The notes below the pieces were generated by a model, which was given only the letters and a program-made list of their open reading frames with translations, was not told the origin of the DNA and did no database searches. DNA of 64,000 nucleotides, taken from Brachypodius melanocephalos. Its lineage: Eukaryota; Chordata; Aves; Passeriformes; Pycnonotidae. Positions 1 to 12,700 of the stretch are shown piece by piece. The first letter of the stretch is position 1, and the number at the start of each line of letters is the position of its first letter. Both the position numbers and the translations under genes were made by a program. The stretch is from the NCBI GenBank assembly GCA_013398615.1, contig VZSR01001685.1, forward strand, positions 33,843,480 to 33,907,479, read 5' to 3'.

Positions 1-27
<27 letters not shown>
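1..27. repeat. Poly-A run at window edge
   Basis: The window opens with 27 uninterrupted adenines. This is a simple homopolymer. It could be the tail of a retroposed element lying to the left, or plain low complexity; the window edge prevents a decision. Confidence 0.8.
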
Positions 28-32
<5 letters not shown>

Positions 33-3000
33 CATATAGAAAGATCCAGAGGAAAAAAATAAGTCTTGAGAATGTCTGATAAAGTCAGACATTTTGAGAA
101 GCCTAGAAAAAGCTTAAAACTGAAGAGGGAAATGTAAAGTTCATGTTACAAATATTCTTGGTAAGTTACATAAGCTATTTAAGCAACGAGAAAACCTCTA
201 TTGTAACAAGTGTGAGAGAAAAACAGTGGGAGACCTTAAAATAGAACATTCAGCCCTTTATTCTTAAGGTTAGCATCTTGAATCCTACTATACAGACTAT
301 GATTTAGTATTTCTGAGTTTTCATGACATTTCAACAGCAGGAAGGCATTTAAAAATCTGGTTTTAGATCCAGATCAATGCCAGAAACACCCCTGCATGCT
401 CCTGGTGTTGTCTCACACTCCAGGAGCAGTGTGCAGTGTGCAGCAGTGTTTGATTTTCGTTTAGCGGCAGGAGCCAGCTGACCTGGGGCTGCCTTTACAC
501 ACCTGCATTACACATGGGAGGCCCAAAATTCACACATAGCATGTTTGTACAGGCATTCTGTTCATACTCATGGCAGATGTGCATGAAGCCTTCTCTTCTG
601 GGGCTATGACTGAAGTAGAATTGACCTTGCTCCTGCTCGTGCATCTCCAATGGGCTTGGAAAGCTGTGTCCTCCCCAGAGAGCAGTGGCTTCACAGCCGG
701 TGTTTTGGGGCAGGCTTTGGGGGTTCCTTCCTACAGCAGTCAGACCTTGGCTAGTGCAGAACTCAACAGTACTGCAGGTTGAGCACTGAGGTTGGGTTGC
801 TGGTGGAAACTGCCCAAAATTTAAGAAAAAATGTAAAGCAGAAAGTTTAAGAAAAGCCTTTAAAAACCTGACCCGAGGAAACAAGCTGACAAAGGACTTG
901 GAATTCTGCTCCTGCTGTGAATGTTGCTGATGGAATGCCCTAATTGCAGTTCTTGAGGACAACAAAGTAAGGAGCCATTATTTCCTATGGATGGCTGAGT
1001 TTTGCCTGAGTAAGCAAACCCTGTGTATGGCATAGACACTGATTTGTGAGAGAGAAGTAGCAAAGTGTCAAGGGCCATGTCTGTGGAAGAGGATCTGCTT
1101 AGAAAATTAGTATATAAGGAGAATTGGAAGGCGATCTAGCAACTTTAGCTTTTCATCTCTTAGGACACAGCAGAGCAGCCAGCACAGGGCTCCTTTGGAG
1201 GCTGCTGCCCCAAACCCCTCTCAGTGCTGCTGCCCAGCTCCACCACAGGGACACGTGCTGCTGTGTCACAACAGGACACGAAGGGACGAGGCAGGGGCCA
1301 GTTCTGAGGTCAGGCAAGAATGCTCCTCTTTTTTTATTTGTGACTCCAACTTACATACCATTGTACAGAAGGCAAGAGATTGGCCAAAGGTGTTGCCATC
1401 TCTCCAACCTCGTTGGTGAACATCACCATCACTCACGAAACTTCTCCTAGAGGAGAAAATATGTAAACATTCTTTATTTACATAAGAACCCGTGAGAACT
1501 GATTCCAAGACATGTAAACATCAGAAAGCAAAGGAAAAACATGAAAAACCAAGGGTGACACTGCTGAGTCTAAGGTGCTTCTCACAGCTGCCTCCAGTGA
1601 TGTTAAAGTGTTAAATATTGCTACAAGGGGTTTTTTGCATCTTTTTGTACATGTCAAACACATTTGCTGTTCTAAAATGATTGTATTTTACTGGTGACAT
1701 TAACTTTTTAAGCATTTCCAAGGAAGTTAATACACTTTAGATTATGCCTATGGTCCTGAAGATGACAAGGGGGTTTCAGCATGGTAGTAACCCTTTCTCA
1801 GGCATAGATTTCCTGGCTGTGGTTCAATAATGAGCCAAAGCTCCTGATGTCTTGTCCTGCTGCTGAAGACTGGTGGTGTGGCCTGACAGCACAATGAGAG
1901 GCTTTCTAGGCATCCCACCTTGGTGTATTATTTCAAGCTGGGTATTTCAGAAACTTCTTCACTTACCGCATTCTCTCTTTTCAATTCAAATGATTCTTTT
2001 TGCCTGAGGGGATAGAAACAAAACGTAAACTACCATTTTTTAATGCACATTTTTAGTTCTTAATTTTCCAACACTAGTCCCCTCAAACCCATATCAATCA
2101 GTGCAGCTCTAATCCTAATCTTAGGAGAAGAGATTCTGCTATCTTATATTTCTTCTTCTGGTAAGGGAGGAAACTAAATGATCAAAGGAGTGAAATTGAT
2201 GCAGGCTTTCAAGAATAGCCACATGCAGTTTCAAAATCCTTTCCAGTTCCTAATTTGCTTTCATATTCTCATCCAAGGAAGATCTGGGTGTATCTGCTCT
2301 GATCTGCTGAAGAGTGTTTAACCCTCCAAGACACAAACTTAGTATCTCTTCATTCCCCCCTGTTCTTGCACTTGCTGGATCCTAACATTTTTACTTAGGA
2401 TGCTCTTAACTGGTGATTGATTGACATCCCTTTTGTTTAGATGCCTTTTTTAGATGTAAGCAGAGGTAAAGCTGGAGCCTTAGGGATACACCAGTATCTC
2501 CAGGAAAATCAGCACTCCTTAATATTCTCCTCCAGACTGATCCTACCAAGGCTCTTTCCAATGTGTGGTGCAGAGGCCAGACCATCCTGTTGATAGTCTG
2601 GTTTCATAGAGTATAGAGCCAGGTTTCCTGATTATTTCCCTCCTTGCAGTGCATGATTCATATTGACAAAATGGGTGAGCTGCAACATCACTGGGTGATG
2701 TTGCATTTTCATTTAATAGGATGCTGTGGTTGTATCAAGAACAAAATAAAACACTATTGATTTCAGAGGCTTGATCTGTTAATGCCTTTGCAGCTATGAC
2801 AGTTGAATACCCAATGTGTTCTTGGGGAAAAACTCTACTTTGTCAAGGCTGATTTTGTTTCACTGACTTGTTTCAAGACAGTGTGATAATTTTACACAGT
2901 ATCTGATTGCCATGTGTCTGTAACACCTTAAAATCCTTGAGTTTCTCACACTTGGTGTGTGTGCAAAGGGGAGCAACCATAGCAGAAATGTCTGTACTCA

Positions 3001-3720
3001 AAGTGCTGCTTCTGAACAGCTCTTTCTGGATGACAGGGGAAGTTAGTGCTCTTTGACTGACCTCCTTTTAGTCTCCACACCATGTTCAACACTGCCTTTT
3101 TAGGGTTTTGGACTTGGATTGATAAAATCTGCTCTTTGTAACTATCTTTTTTTTCCATTTATGCCTTGCTAGAATTACAGCTGTGATCCATATAGATATA
3201 GCATGGACTGTTTTGTCAGCATGCTTGCAGGTTGCTTCAATTTAAGTTTTGTTTACTTGCATGGAGAAAACAGCTTCAAATCTGAAAATCTGAAATAAAT
3301 GCTGAGGGCCTGAATGAGTGAGCCAGGTCTCAGCTGCAGAAAGATATCCACCCTATAGCTGAAGTTTATTTCCCCTGCTGCTGTACTACAGTCCTCCAGG
3401 CTTGGCTTCATCCCATGTTTTTCCTTTCATGTGTGGTGCTGGATGTTTCTAGACTGCCATTCACTCCTTTTCTCACTTCTTGCCCTTAAGCAAAGAGCAA
3501 AGATAAAACACAAAGTCCAAAGAATGTTTATGTTAGGAGTTTCTTGAAGCTGCAGGGGAATGAGTGACATGTGGACATGCATGCCTCAAAAATCAATGAG
3601 ATGCGACAGCTGAAGGGCAGGGAGATAAATGTGTGATGGAAAGGATTTAATAGTCTTGCTGGTTCCAGTCTTCTGCCTAGAGGCAGGTTTTGTCACAACA
3701 AAGCAATTGCCAGCAGGTAT
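28..3720. other. Non-coding stretch, no gene recognised
   Basis: No exon with cadherin, Integrator or other familiar protein similarity was found on either strand. The open frames here are short, have no family motif and are not bordered by convincing splice sites. Upstream exons of the cadherin (5' UTR or signal peptide) could be hidden here, because such exons can be too short and diverged to see by eye. Confidence 0.5.
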
Positions 3721-3724
3721 GTGT

Positions 3725-4090
3725 CTAGTCAGGTCTTAAAGATCTCAGTGATGGATGCTGTCCCACCTCTCTGGCCGCTACCAAGGGCTCCATTGTCCCC
3801 TTATCATTAAAACCGTGCTGAAAGATCCCACACCCAACATCTGATGCCAGTCTTTCCCTTCTGAATAAGAGTTAGTTATTTTTCGGTTTGCAGGTTACAG
3901 AACAGATGGCTGACATCATATCTCAGTCCTTCATCCTCTTATATCACTGTTTGCATGTCTCTTGCCATCTCCTGAAAATCTCCACGTCTTTTCACCTCCC
4001 TTGAAGGCCTTTCTTTCTGGTTATGTTCTTGGCTTTTCTCTGGACACTTCCCAGCTCGTTCATGTCTTTCTTGACATCCAGCCCCTAGAA
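3725..4090 (-). mobile_element. Possible degraded CR1 fragment
   Basis: Several phrases resemble the reverse complement of CR1, such as a stretch like 'ccacctctctgg' followed later by 'tctctggacac'. The match is weak and interrupted, so this is a tentative call. Confidence 0.3.
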
Positions 4091-4099
4091 TTTTAGTTC

Positions 4100-4269
4100 A
4101 CTGGATTGCCCAGGGAGGTTTTTGAGTCTCGCTCCTTAGAGATATTCAAAAGCCTTGTGGATATTTTCCTGAGCAGCCAGCTCTAGGTAGCCCGACTTGA
4201 GCAGAGGGGTTGGACCAGGTGATTTCCAGAGGTCCTGCCACCCTCACCCATCCCATGAGTCTGTGATCT
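4100..4269 (+). mobile_element. CR1 LINE 3' end fragment
   Basis: The stretch has typical CR1 3'-end wording in the forward orientation: a 'gcccagggagg' start, then 'ggttggaccaggtgat' and 'ccagaggtcctgcca', and a closing tail that ends near 'ctgtgatct'. It carries no coding capacity, as expected for a 5'-truncated CR1 copy. Confidence 0.75.
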
Positions 4270-4307
4270 GAGGCTTTGCTAAGTGTCACAATTTTACCAA
4301 TGTTCAG

Positions 4308-4857
4308 TGAGGGCTGAGCATGAGCCAGTGTGTGTCCAGGTGGCCAAGAAAGCCAATGGCATCCTGGCCTGTATCAGCAATAGTGTGGCCAGCAGGAGCA
4401 GGGCAGGGATTGTTCCCTGGACTGGGCACTGGTGAGGTCACACCTCGAGTGCTGTGTCCAGTTCTGAGCCCCACAATTCAGGAAGGACATTGAGGGGCTG
4501 GAGAAGGGCAACAGAGCTGGTGAGGGGTCCAGAGAACAAATCCTGTGAGGAGCAGCTGAGGAACTGGAGGTGTTTAGCCTGGAGAAAAGGAGGCTCAGGG
4601 GTGACCTTGTTGCTCTCTGCAACCTCCTGAAAGGAGTTTGTAGCCAGGAGTGGCTCCGTCTCCTCTCCCAGGTAACAAGAGGACAAGAGGAAATGGCCCC
4701 AGGTTGTGCCAGAGGAGGGTTAGATTCAATATTAGGGAAAAAATTCTTCACAGAAAGGGTTGCCAAGCATTAGAACAGGCTGTTCAGGGAAGTGGTTGAG
4801 TCACCCTCTCTGGAGGCATCTAAAAGACGTGTGGATGTGGCTTTAGGGACATGGTTT
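4308..4857 (+). mobile_element. CR1 LINE fragment, left part of an interrupted copy
   Basis: This is a long forward match to the CR1 reverse-transcriptase tail and 3' UTR, including 'gtgtccaggtggccaagaa', 'agcctggagaaaaggaggct' and 'gaagtggttgagtcacc'. It breaks off at 'gggacatggttt' and resumes after an inverted CR1 piece. The antisense open frames across it are shadows of the repeat. Confidence 0.9.
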
Positions 4858-4996
4858 CATGGAATTGTAGAATTCTTAACTCGTTTAAAACAATCAAGTC
4901 CCACTGTCAACCTAACACCAGCACCATGTTCACCATTAAATCATGTCCTCAAGTGCCATGTCCACATGCTTTTTCAACATTTCCAGGGAGGGTGAA
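4858..4996 (-). mobile_element. CR1 fragment nested in reverse orientation
   Basis: The sequence reads as the reverse complement of a CR1 3' end ('ggaattgtagaattctta', 'ccattaaatcatgtcc', 'ccagggagggtgaatcc'). It interrupts a forward CR1 copy at the point where that copy would read 'catggtttagtggtgg'. The simplest reading is a younger CR1 inserted into an older one. Confidence 0.7.
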
Positions 4997-5000
4997 TCCC

Positions 5001-5076
5001 AGGTTTAGTTGCAAAGTTGGCAGTTAATGGTTGGACTTGATTCTTTTCCAACCTAAATTGTTCTATATTTCTATTT
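5001..5076 (+). mobile_element. CR1 LINE 3' terminus, right part of an interrupted copy
   Basis: This continues the forward CR1 with 'aggtttagttgcaaagttgg', 'taatggttggacttga' and 'ttttccaacctaaattg', and closes in a degenerate 'ttctatatttctat' tail, which corresponds to the characteristic CR1 3' octamer repeats. Confidence 0.8.
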
Positions 5077-6460
5077 AAATACACCTTTCATAGAGAGGGA
5101 AGGCGAAATGTTTGTAAAAGTCCAGAAAATTACGGTTAATTTGAGCAACACAAATATTTTCCCTGAAGTCAGTGAAATTTGTTCCCTTGTCTGTCTTTTT
5201 AAAAACATAAATCTCTGTTTTACTGCTGACTTTTGGTGTGTTTTACAATACTTACAGCAGGATTAGGACCTCATTATTCATTGGTACTTAACAATTGGAT
5301 CACCTACATGGAGCAATATTAAGAATAATCTGTATAATTATAATTTTTTAAATTATTCTCCAGGTTTTACTAAATGGGAAAAATACTTGATTAGATATTC
5401 AATATCGGCAGAAATTAGAACTGCCTGAATTAGACCAATAAATGAACAAAAATATCACTAAATTCTCAGGGCTACAAGTTTTCATCCCTTTACTAGCAAA
5501 ATAACACTGTCTGTAACTGGCTGAATTAGGACATGTATTTCTCAACCCTCCTTCTCAGCTATAGATAAAATAGTGACTGCTCCTGTTGCTCTTATGACCT
5601 ACTCATGTTGTGGGTTGTGCCTTGTCCTACACAGCAATATAGAGGAAAAAAACGTGAACCAATGTTCTCCTGCATGCAGTGCTGATACCTGAGAAAACCA
5701 GAAATCTAAGGAAACCATGTAATCTAAGAAAAATTAAGGAAACCATGTCTTAAATGGTTTTAAATATTTTAAAACCTCACAAAACTTCAGTTAAGTTTTT
5801 TCCTTCCTGGGAATGATTATCTCTGGGAAATTTGTCTAGCATGTGTTTTTACTGCAGGGTAAGGCTGCCTGCAACTACAGGTCTGGTGTGTCAGGGAATG
5901 TCTATCTGTGGGCACTTTTATTTAGTATCACATCCCTGAGACATGTACTTAAAATTGTTCGGAATTTCTGGCTTACTTCTTGCCTTTGGTGCTGGTTTTT
6001 TCCACGTGCTCCTGTCTCCTTCCACCCTGTGTGAAATGGCCTTCTTGGAGGCAGAGATGAAGGGTTTCCTATATGAGACACGCATACACTTGGGTGGGTG
6101 TTTCATTTTGTAGTAGTGTAGCCCTTAACAGGCCTACAACCTCAGTGCAGTTTGTTGAAATATGTGATCATATTTTAACAGGCAGAAAACATGCATTTCT
6201 TCAATGTACCTTTCTGCACACCCCCCCCTTCTACGTCTAGTTTCTCTTTTTATTCAAATTTATTCTCTACGTTCAATAACACATTTGTTTTAATTTGAAG
6301 TCAAATCTTAAAGCCACTTTTAGAACACAAATGTGTTAGGAAAATTTCTTCAATATATACCTTTAGTATCTGTTAGTGACTTGCTGTGAATTTAAAAGGC
6401 TTGAATATAGGTGTCCCTAGAGGTAAAAATATTGTGATTAAATCTCTATGTGTCCTTTGC
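5077..6460. other. Non-coding stretch upstream of the first recognised cadherin exon
   Basis: I see no supported exon, RNA gene or repeat of known family. The sequence is AT-rich and includes a short C-run near 6221. A promoter for the cadherin cannot be identified, and there is no CpG island here. Confidence 0.45.
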
Positions 6461-6462
6461 AG

Positions 6463-6501
6463 TGGAAGCTTCCTTCTCAGCTTGTTTACAAGTACTAATG
6501 G
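6463..6501 (+). CDS. Candidate 39-bp microexon of the cadherin
   Basis: A short open segment sits between a good acceptor (tgtcctttgcag) and a good donor (gtaaga). Its reading frame and phase (phase 1 at both ends) fit the next exon exactly. It would encode roughly EASFSACLQVLMG. The translation has no cadherin motif, so this may be coincidence or the remains of a signal-peptide-proximal exon. Confidence 0.25.
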
Positions 6502-6567
6502 GTAAGATCTTAACATTCCTGACTAGTTTGGAACCAGGCTGTCTAGAAATCCTTGTGTCTTTTGCAG

Positions 6568-6762
6568 ATGATGACTGGTACCTCTGCCATGTGACACTCC
6601 TTGCCCCAGAGGAGGAGCTTCTGTCCTGGGGCATGTACCCGTACCCGTACCTGGCGCGCGTCGATCCCGATGCGCGCAAAGGCACCCTCGTCTACCAGCT
6701 TGTGGCACGATACAGCAGCCGTGAAAACACCACTGCTGGCATAGCTTACACACTCATTGCAG
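6568..6762 (+). CDS. Cadherin exon 1 (EC1, first half)
   Basis: The acceptor is tttgcag and the donor is gtaagg; the exon begins and ends in phase 1. It encodes the start of the first visible EC repeat, with PYPYLARVDPDARKGTLVY. There is no initiator, so it is internal. Confidence 0.8.
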
Positions 6763-9700
6763 GTAAGGCTAGTCTGGAAAAAAGGTTAAATCATGTTTAC
6801 TTGCAGATATTTCTTACCAAGTTCCCGTTTTATAATTCCATTGGTAGGTTTTTTCCCTAGGGGAATCCTTAAAGATACAGCAAGTACAGCAAGTATAAGC
6901 TGGAAGTGCTGTAAGTAAAAGTTATGGGGATGGGAATCTTTCTTGGTGCAATTTTCTTTGCTCATTTTGAAATTGGTGGCAGCTTTACTGTTGGCTTAAG
7001 GCTCCATTTCTTACTTGTTTTTGTCCCTTTTTACACTGCACTGGTCAACAAAACAGTGTGAGTGACAGAAAAGGCAAATAACTAGAAAGGTAAAAAGAAG
7101 TGCATACATTGCATAGGTGGGTGAGTTGAGGATGGCTTACCTTGAAATGGTGAAGGTGCAAATGTTCTTGCTGTGGGGCACATCTCAGACCAGCTTTGTG
7201 CGTGTATTGACAGGTGGTGAGGAGCGATTCCGAGTGGATAAGGACACTGGCATTATCATGACGACTGGCTTGCCTTTGGCGTGGAACAAGGAGTATGTGG
7301 TCACTGTGGAAGCCTCTGATGAGTACGGAAACAAAAGCCCCTACGCCTCCATTTCCATCCTGGCAGGCTCCCGACCTCCGCAGTTCACTAACATGTCCTA
7401 CAGTGTCTTTGTCCCTGAAAATACTCCAGCAGGAGAAAAGTAAGTTGTACTTGGCTAGGTGACTCCCTCCCTGCTGTCTGAGAGGAGCTCCACAGAGCAC
7501 AACAGAGTGAAACTATTGTAGTTTTGCTTCTCAGGGATATGGATATGCATTTGTCTATCACACTTTAAAAATAATGTGTCTTCTAAAAGAAATTACACCT
7601 CTTCTGATGTTTCAGAGTCTCCAGTGTGATGTGGATCTCCATGTGTCAGATGTAGTCTGGGTGCTGGGACTGTTTTAATGCTTTTGGGGTCTCTAGTGCA
7701 TTGCATCATGAATTAGAACAGCCAAACTACCGACTATGCATCTCCTAATTTAAACAAATGCTTGAAAAACAGTCTTTTATTAACCAGATCTGGAGTTGCT
7801 TGTATCCCATTTGACTTGTATTTAAATTTCTAGAAAGACAAGTCATTGCCAGACTCTTGAGGTAACAGCACTGGTGTGAAGTGCAAACAGATAAAGCTCA
7901 GTCTCCAAGGGGCTCTACTGTTGCATGAAGGGTAGCCAAGCCAAGCCACAGTGGGGAGATGCTCTCAAGCTGGCTCTGGGTTTATTGTCACTGTTCAGCT
8001 ACTTGAAAGCAGAATGGGCTTTGAGGCCTCTAAGGAGCAGGAAACCTCAAAATAAACTGATGACCTAGGAAAAATTGCTGGAGGTGTGCCACTAATCCTT
8101 AAGAGAGACTGAATGAAAAGGAGGAGGGAAATTTCTCTACTTCCCAGGAGCTTTCAGTGAGATGAGCTAAAAGTGTATTATGCTGGTGAAAGACTGGTGT
8201 GAGAGGTGGAGCTCCAAAACATAAGTCACAGTAGGGAGGCAAACATTCCTTTGATGTCCTGCCAAGGTGGACAGCAGGATCTGGAGAGCCCTGTGCTCCA
8301 TGGATTTCCCATCCATGTCTGAACCTGTTTCTCTTCTGAATATACAACTACAGAGAAACTCAAAAGTATACTAGGTCACTTATTTCTGAATAACTGGGAA
8401 ACTGAGGGTAAACCAGTAACTGCCATGAGGTATTTAAAAGGCTACAATAGCAAAGAAAAATATGTTTTAGCATTAGTGGCAGTTGAAATGGGTTGTTATT
8501 TCAGCACTGCTATGTCAGTGAATAAGTTTGGTGAGAGAAGAGAAGGTAGATGGGCTCCCTGTAGCAAAAAGCGTTTCCAGTCTGAATACAAAGCTGAGCC
8601 AAACATTGACAGAGAGTGAGCAAGACACCTCTTCTCATCCTGTCCTCCTCCTCTAGGTGCTGAGGAGACATCTTTTGTTGTTATTGTTTTGAAGCAAAGG
8701 GTTGTTCTCTCATTCTTTGCAGAGTAGCAGTTGTTGAGGCTGTTTCTTTCCAGAGCCAGCCTCTTTCCTACACTCTCCTGACGAACCCTTCTGGGCTCTT
8801 CTTGGTGAGGCAAGAGAGTGGAGAGCTCAGCCTGACCCACCCTGTGGACTACGAGAGCGAGCACCACCTCTACCACCTCCTACTGAAAGCCATGGAAGTT
8901 GAGAGCGCTCTCAGCAGTGTGACTGAGGTACCTGAATCTCTTCATGTCCTACCCATGGTCTGCAGTTCCTTGTTCTGGGACCAGTTACACAGATGGATAG
9001 CCCAGAACACTCACGAGGATGCTGGGCAGGGAGGAAGCCTTGTAGCACAGGCAGAATTCTGGGCTCTGGCCTGGCTTCACATCTAGGATCTGCAAATACC
9101 TCTTGTCATTACTTTTTGGCTTTGCTTCCCATCTTGAGAGTAGAGGAGAAAATACTTCTCTGTGTTACAGGAGTAGTGTGAGAATAGCATCAGAGGTGTA
9201 AGGATGGCACAGCAGCAAAAGCACTGCCTGCCACTGCAGTGTGCAGAAAGAGGTGCTCTTTGGCAGTGTAGAAGCTAAAATCCATTCTCAATGTGTTGCT
9301 TTTCCTCAGGTCATGGTCCATATCACTGATGAAAATGACTGTTCTCCTGAATTCCAGAGTTCCATTTACAGCAGAGACAACGTTCCTGAAACCATTCCTG
9401 TTGGCACCTCTCTTCTGCAAGGTGGGGACCAGCCTGTCACCTTTCATTTCAGTCATGTCACAGACCTGCTTGTTGGTTACCTTTCCATGTTCTGGCCATG
9501 AGGAAGTGCTCTCTTCCATAGGCACTGCCTTTGTAGGATGTGGATGGCAGCTTTCCTGGCCTGTGGATGCCTTTTAGGCATCCTGGAAGTAGAGTTGTGA
9601 GTGTCTTCCGGTGAGGATCACTGTACTTGTGCCCAAGGAGAGATCCTGTGGTATCCAGGGCAGTTAAAGCAGCTGATAGGAAGTGGCTTCATTTCCTTTA

Positions 9701-12700
9701 CCAGCTTGGTAATCTTTTTGTGTCCCAGAAGCAGCTGCAATTAGTTTGTCTTTTCTTAATGTGTTAAGAAAAAAACAGGGCTTTTATAAATCAGCAGCTA
9801 ATTTTGTCAAATAGACGTTAATGCTGTATAACTGACTTGCAAAGTGTTAAAGGAAAAATATTTTGAAAGCCTGTGAACTTACATTTATGGCTGTGGCTTA
9901 CCAGTCATCATTCCATGTTTATTGTTTTTAACACAGCCGTATGTCACTTGCATATAAACCCTGAGTGCACAGATGACATTTTTAGAGGCTAGAGTAGTAT
10001 CCTGATAAAAGACTTCAGGGGATAGGAATCCTGAGTAATTAATATGTGCCAAGGCAAGGCTTAGCAAAAAGAAAAAAATGGAAATTTCTCAAAGCTGGAG
10101 CTGAACTCTGCAGGTTGCAGAGGTGATAAGAAGCTTAGCTTCCCTTGTGTAAGGGGGCTGCAGGGCTTGCTTTCTCTAAACACTCACTAAGAGAGTTCAG
10201 ATCTTGTCATACCTAATTTTTAGGTTTAATTGCTCTTGGGAAGAAAGAAATTGGTCAAAATAACCAAGTCTTAAAATTCCTAAGCATGTGATTTTCCTTA
10301 AAGAGATGGATGTTCTTCTGTCCAGAAGACCTGTAAAGCTCACCAAAATTCCCCTTGTGGGGGAAAAAATGTATGCCCCATGTCCAAAGCAAGCAGAATG
10401 TCAAAGCTGTGCAATTGCATCCCATGTTGCTGTCTTGCCACATGGAGTACATTTCAAGAGAAAGAGCCACCTTAGAAAAGAAAATGTGATGTGGAAGTAT
10501 AGTGACAGCCAGTGGAAATGGGTGTGTGAAGACTCACTTGCTGTAGAAGGGCTGAGCACAGTTGTTAGTGGCTGTACCTTGTGCAGGATAAGACCTGTCC
10601 CACTAACTCTGACTGCCAAAGTAAGGGTCTCAGGGAAAAAAAAGACAGATAGCTCTTACCCTCGTTGTTGTTCCTTGAGGTGCGGGATGTTGCAGCCTCA
10701 GAATGACCCACAAAAAAATATATATGCAAATATGAGACAGCTTTTGTCATTCTGGGCATGCCTGCAGCTGTTGATGGCAGTGAAAAAGGTAGTGTGATAT
10801 ATGTTTCTGTTAAAACTGTGGATGATGCAAATGAAGGTTTCATCTATCAGCCACTTTTATTTTAGCATACTCAAAGTCTGAAGCACGGAGGGTGCTGTCA
10901 GCAAGGCCCTCAGCCTTCAGCTGCATCGCTGCTCCTGCAGAGCAAGGCTTGGAGTTGCTGCAGCTGGCAACTCAGTCAGCTTCTGAGCCAGAGCTGGCTT
11001 GCACTGAGCTAGTTCAGAACAGGCAAAGCCAGCACAGAGCTGCTCATGGCTGGCATATGATCCTTAAAGTATCCTTTCCAATGCACACCGTTTTCCAGGA
11101 GGGAATGAAATGGAGGGGAATAGAATTCCCAGTTGCTCTTGGGAGGTAAGGCATGTTTCTGTCATGTACAAGTAAGCACCACATTCCCTATTTGCCAGAA
11201 AACATCTGGGGGAAAAGAAGCATATCGTTAAGTGCACAGGATGTATTTTCGTGAATGATTACAATGGCACACTAATGACTGTAGATTAAATCAGAATGTT
11301 TCAAATCAAATAAGTTTTCCATATTCTGCATGTCTTTCTAAAAACAATACTTAACCACTATTTTTGACAGGTTTAAATCACTGTCATTTTAGTCTTTCTT
11401 GAGTTTTTAATATATTTTGTCTGTCAGTGCAGCAAGAGAGTAATTAAAGCCCTTGATTTTGTAGTCTATAACACACACAAACATTTACTCACAGCAGGAT
11501 TTGCAGAGATTTTAAACAAAATGTTACAACCACTCTAAATATCCTTGTAAATAAAGATGAGTAAATTTACACAAGAAGATGTAGTTGAAATTTTTTTGCA
11601 ACTAAGTAAAACAGTTCTTCAGTGTACTTTTGAAATAATTCTCTGCTCCTTTCCTATTTTGTGTTAATATTCTGATAAAGATGTGTTGTTTCTTCCACCC
11701 CTCTGTGGATGATGATGCAGCTGTTTCCTGGGGTGTCCATGCACTGTAGTCACTGTTCTGCTTCCAGAGGGCTTTGTGCTACCACTGTGTCTGCATCTAG
11801 ATCCCATTGGTAGAATAAGGAGTTTGTTTATTACCAGTGTGGGTATGATGTGAAGCCTCATTGTTAGGCTAGAAAAATTGCAAGGCAATTGGAGAGTTGA
11901 GCTTCCGCTCTTAAAAATCATTTTTGATTTTATGCTGTGAGCTCCAGGTCTTTGTTGTGCTGGTTTGCTGCTTCTGAGCAGATGGGACACTCAGCGTACT
12001 GAATAAACACTTATGGGGAGGAATGTTTAATCACTCTTTGTACCTTGAAGCACCGGGTAATTAAAAAGTATATAACTAGCTGGGAGCTAATTAAATTTGA
12101 ACATGGCATTCCTGGAAAGAGTGAGAAACCAGTTTATGACTGATAATGTTCAACCAACGTGCATACTGACTGTGTGCTAATTACCAGTGTTGACTGCTAT
12201 TTGTACAAAGCATTTTGTGCAGTGCTGGGATCACAGCTCTCTTGCAAACTCACCTGGCTGTGATCACTTGGGCTGGGTTGGAGCAGAGGGAAGAGTTGTC
12301 TGGATTTTTCACTCCCAGCCTCCCTCTGAGTTCCCAGATTGTAACCACCAAAAAAAAAAAAAAAAAAAACCAAAAACAAAAACACCCAAACAAACCAAAA
12401 AACCCACAAAAACAGAACAAAAAACCCACACCAACAACAAAAAAACACCCCCCAAAGATACACAAAAACAAACAAAAAACTGAAAAACTTTTATGGATGA
12501 AACAAATGTATATGATGCCTATTCTCGAAAACTAACAAAAAACCAGAGTTGGCTTGGTGGGAAACAGCAAAACCAAACCTCCTTTGCAGTGCGACTGTTC
12601 TGTTAAATGTGTTCTCTAATAGTGCTCGCAACAGACTGCGACTCTGGCTCCAACTCTGAGATCTCTTACTTCATCCAGAGCACTGATTTTTCCATCACAC

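Noticed and set aside
399..425. Short inverted repeat (ctcctgg ... ccaggag)
   Set aside because: The arms are only about seven bases long with no further structure; expected by chance.
4374..4766. 130-codon antisense open frame
   Set aside because: It lies entirely within a forward CR1 copy and is antisense to it, so it is a shadow of the repeat.
10288..10797. 169-codon open frame in cadherin intron 4
   Set aside because: It has no recognisable domain or convincing splice borders, and including it would interrupt a phase-perfect join (LLQ/VLATDCDSG).
12197..12475. Hydrophobic antisense open frame rich in Phe, Val and Trp
   Set aside because: It is the translation of the A/C-rich low-complexity tract read backwards, so it is a composition artefact.
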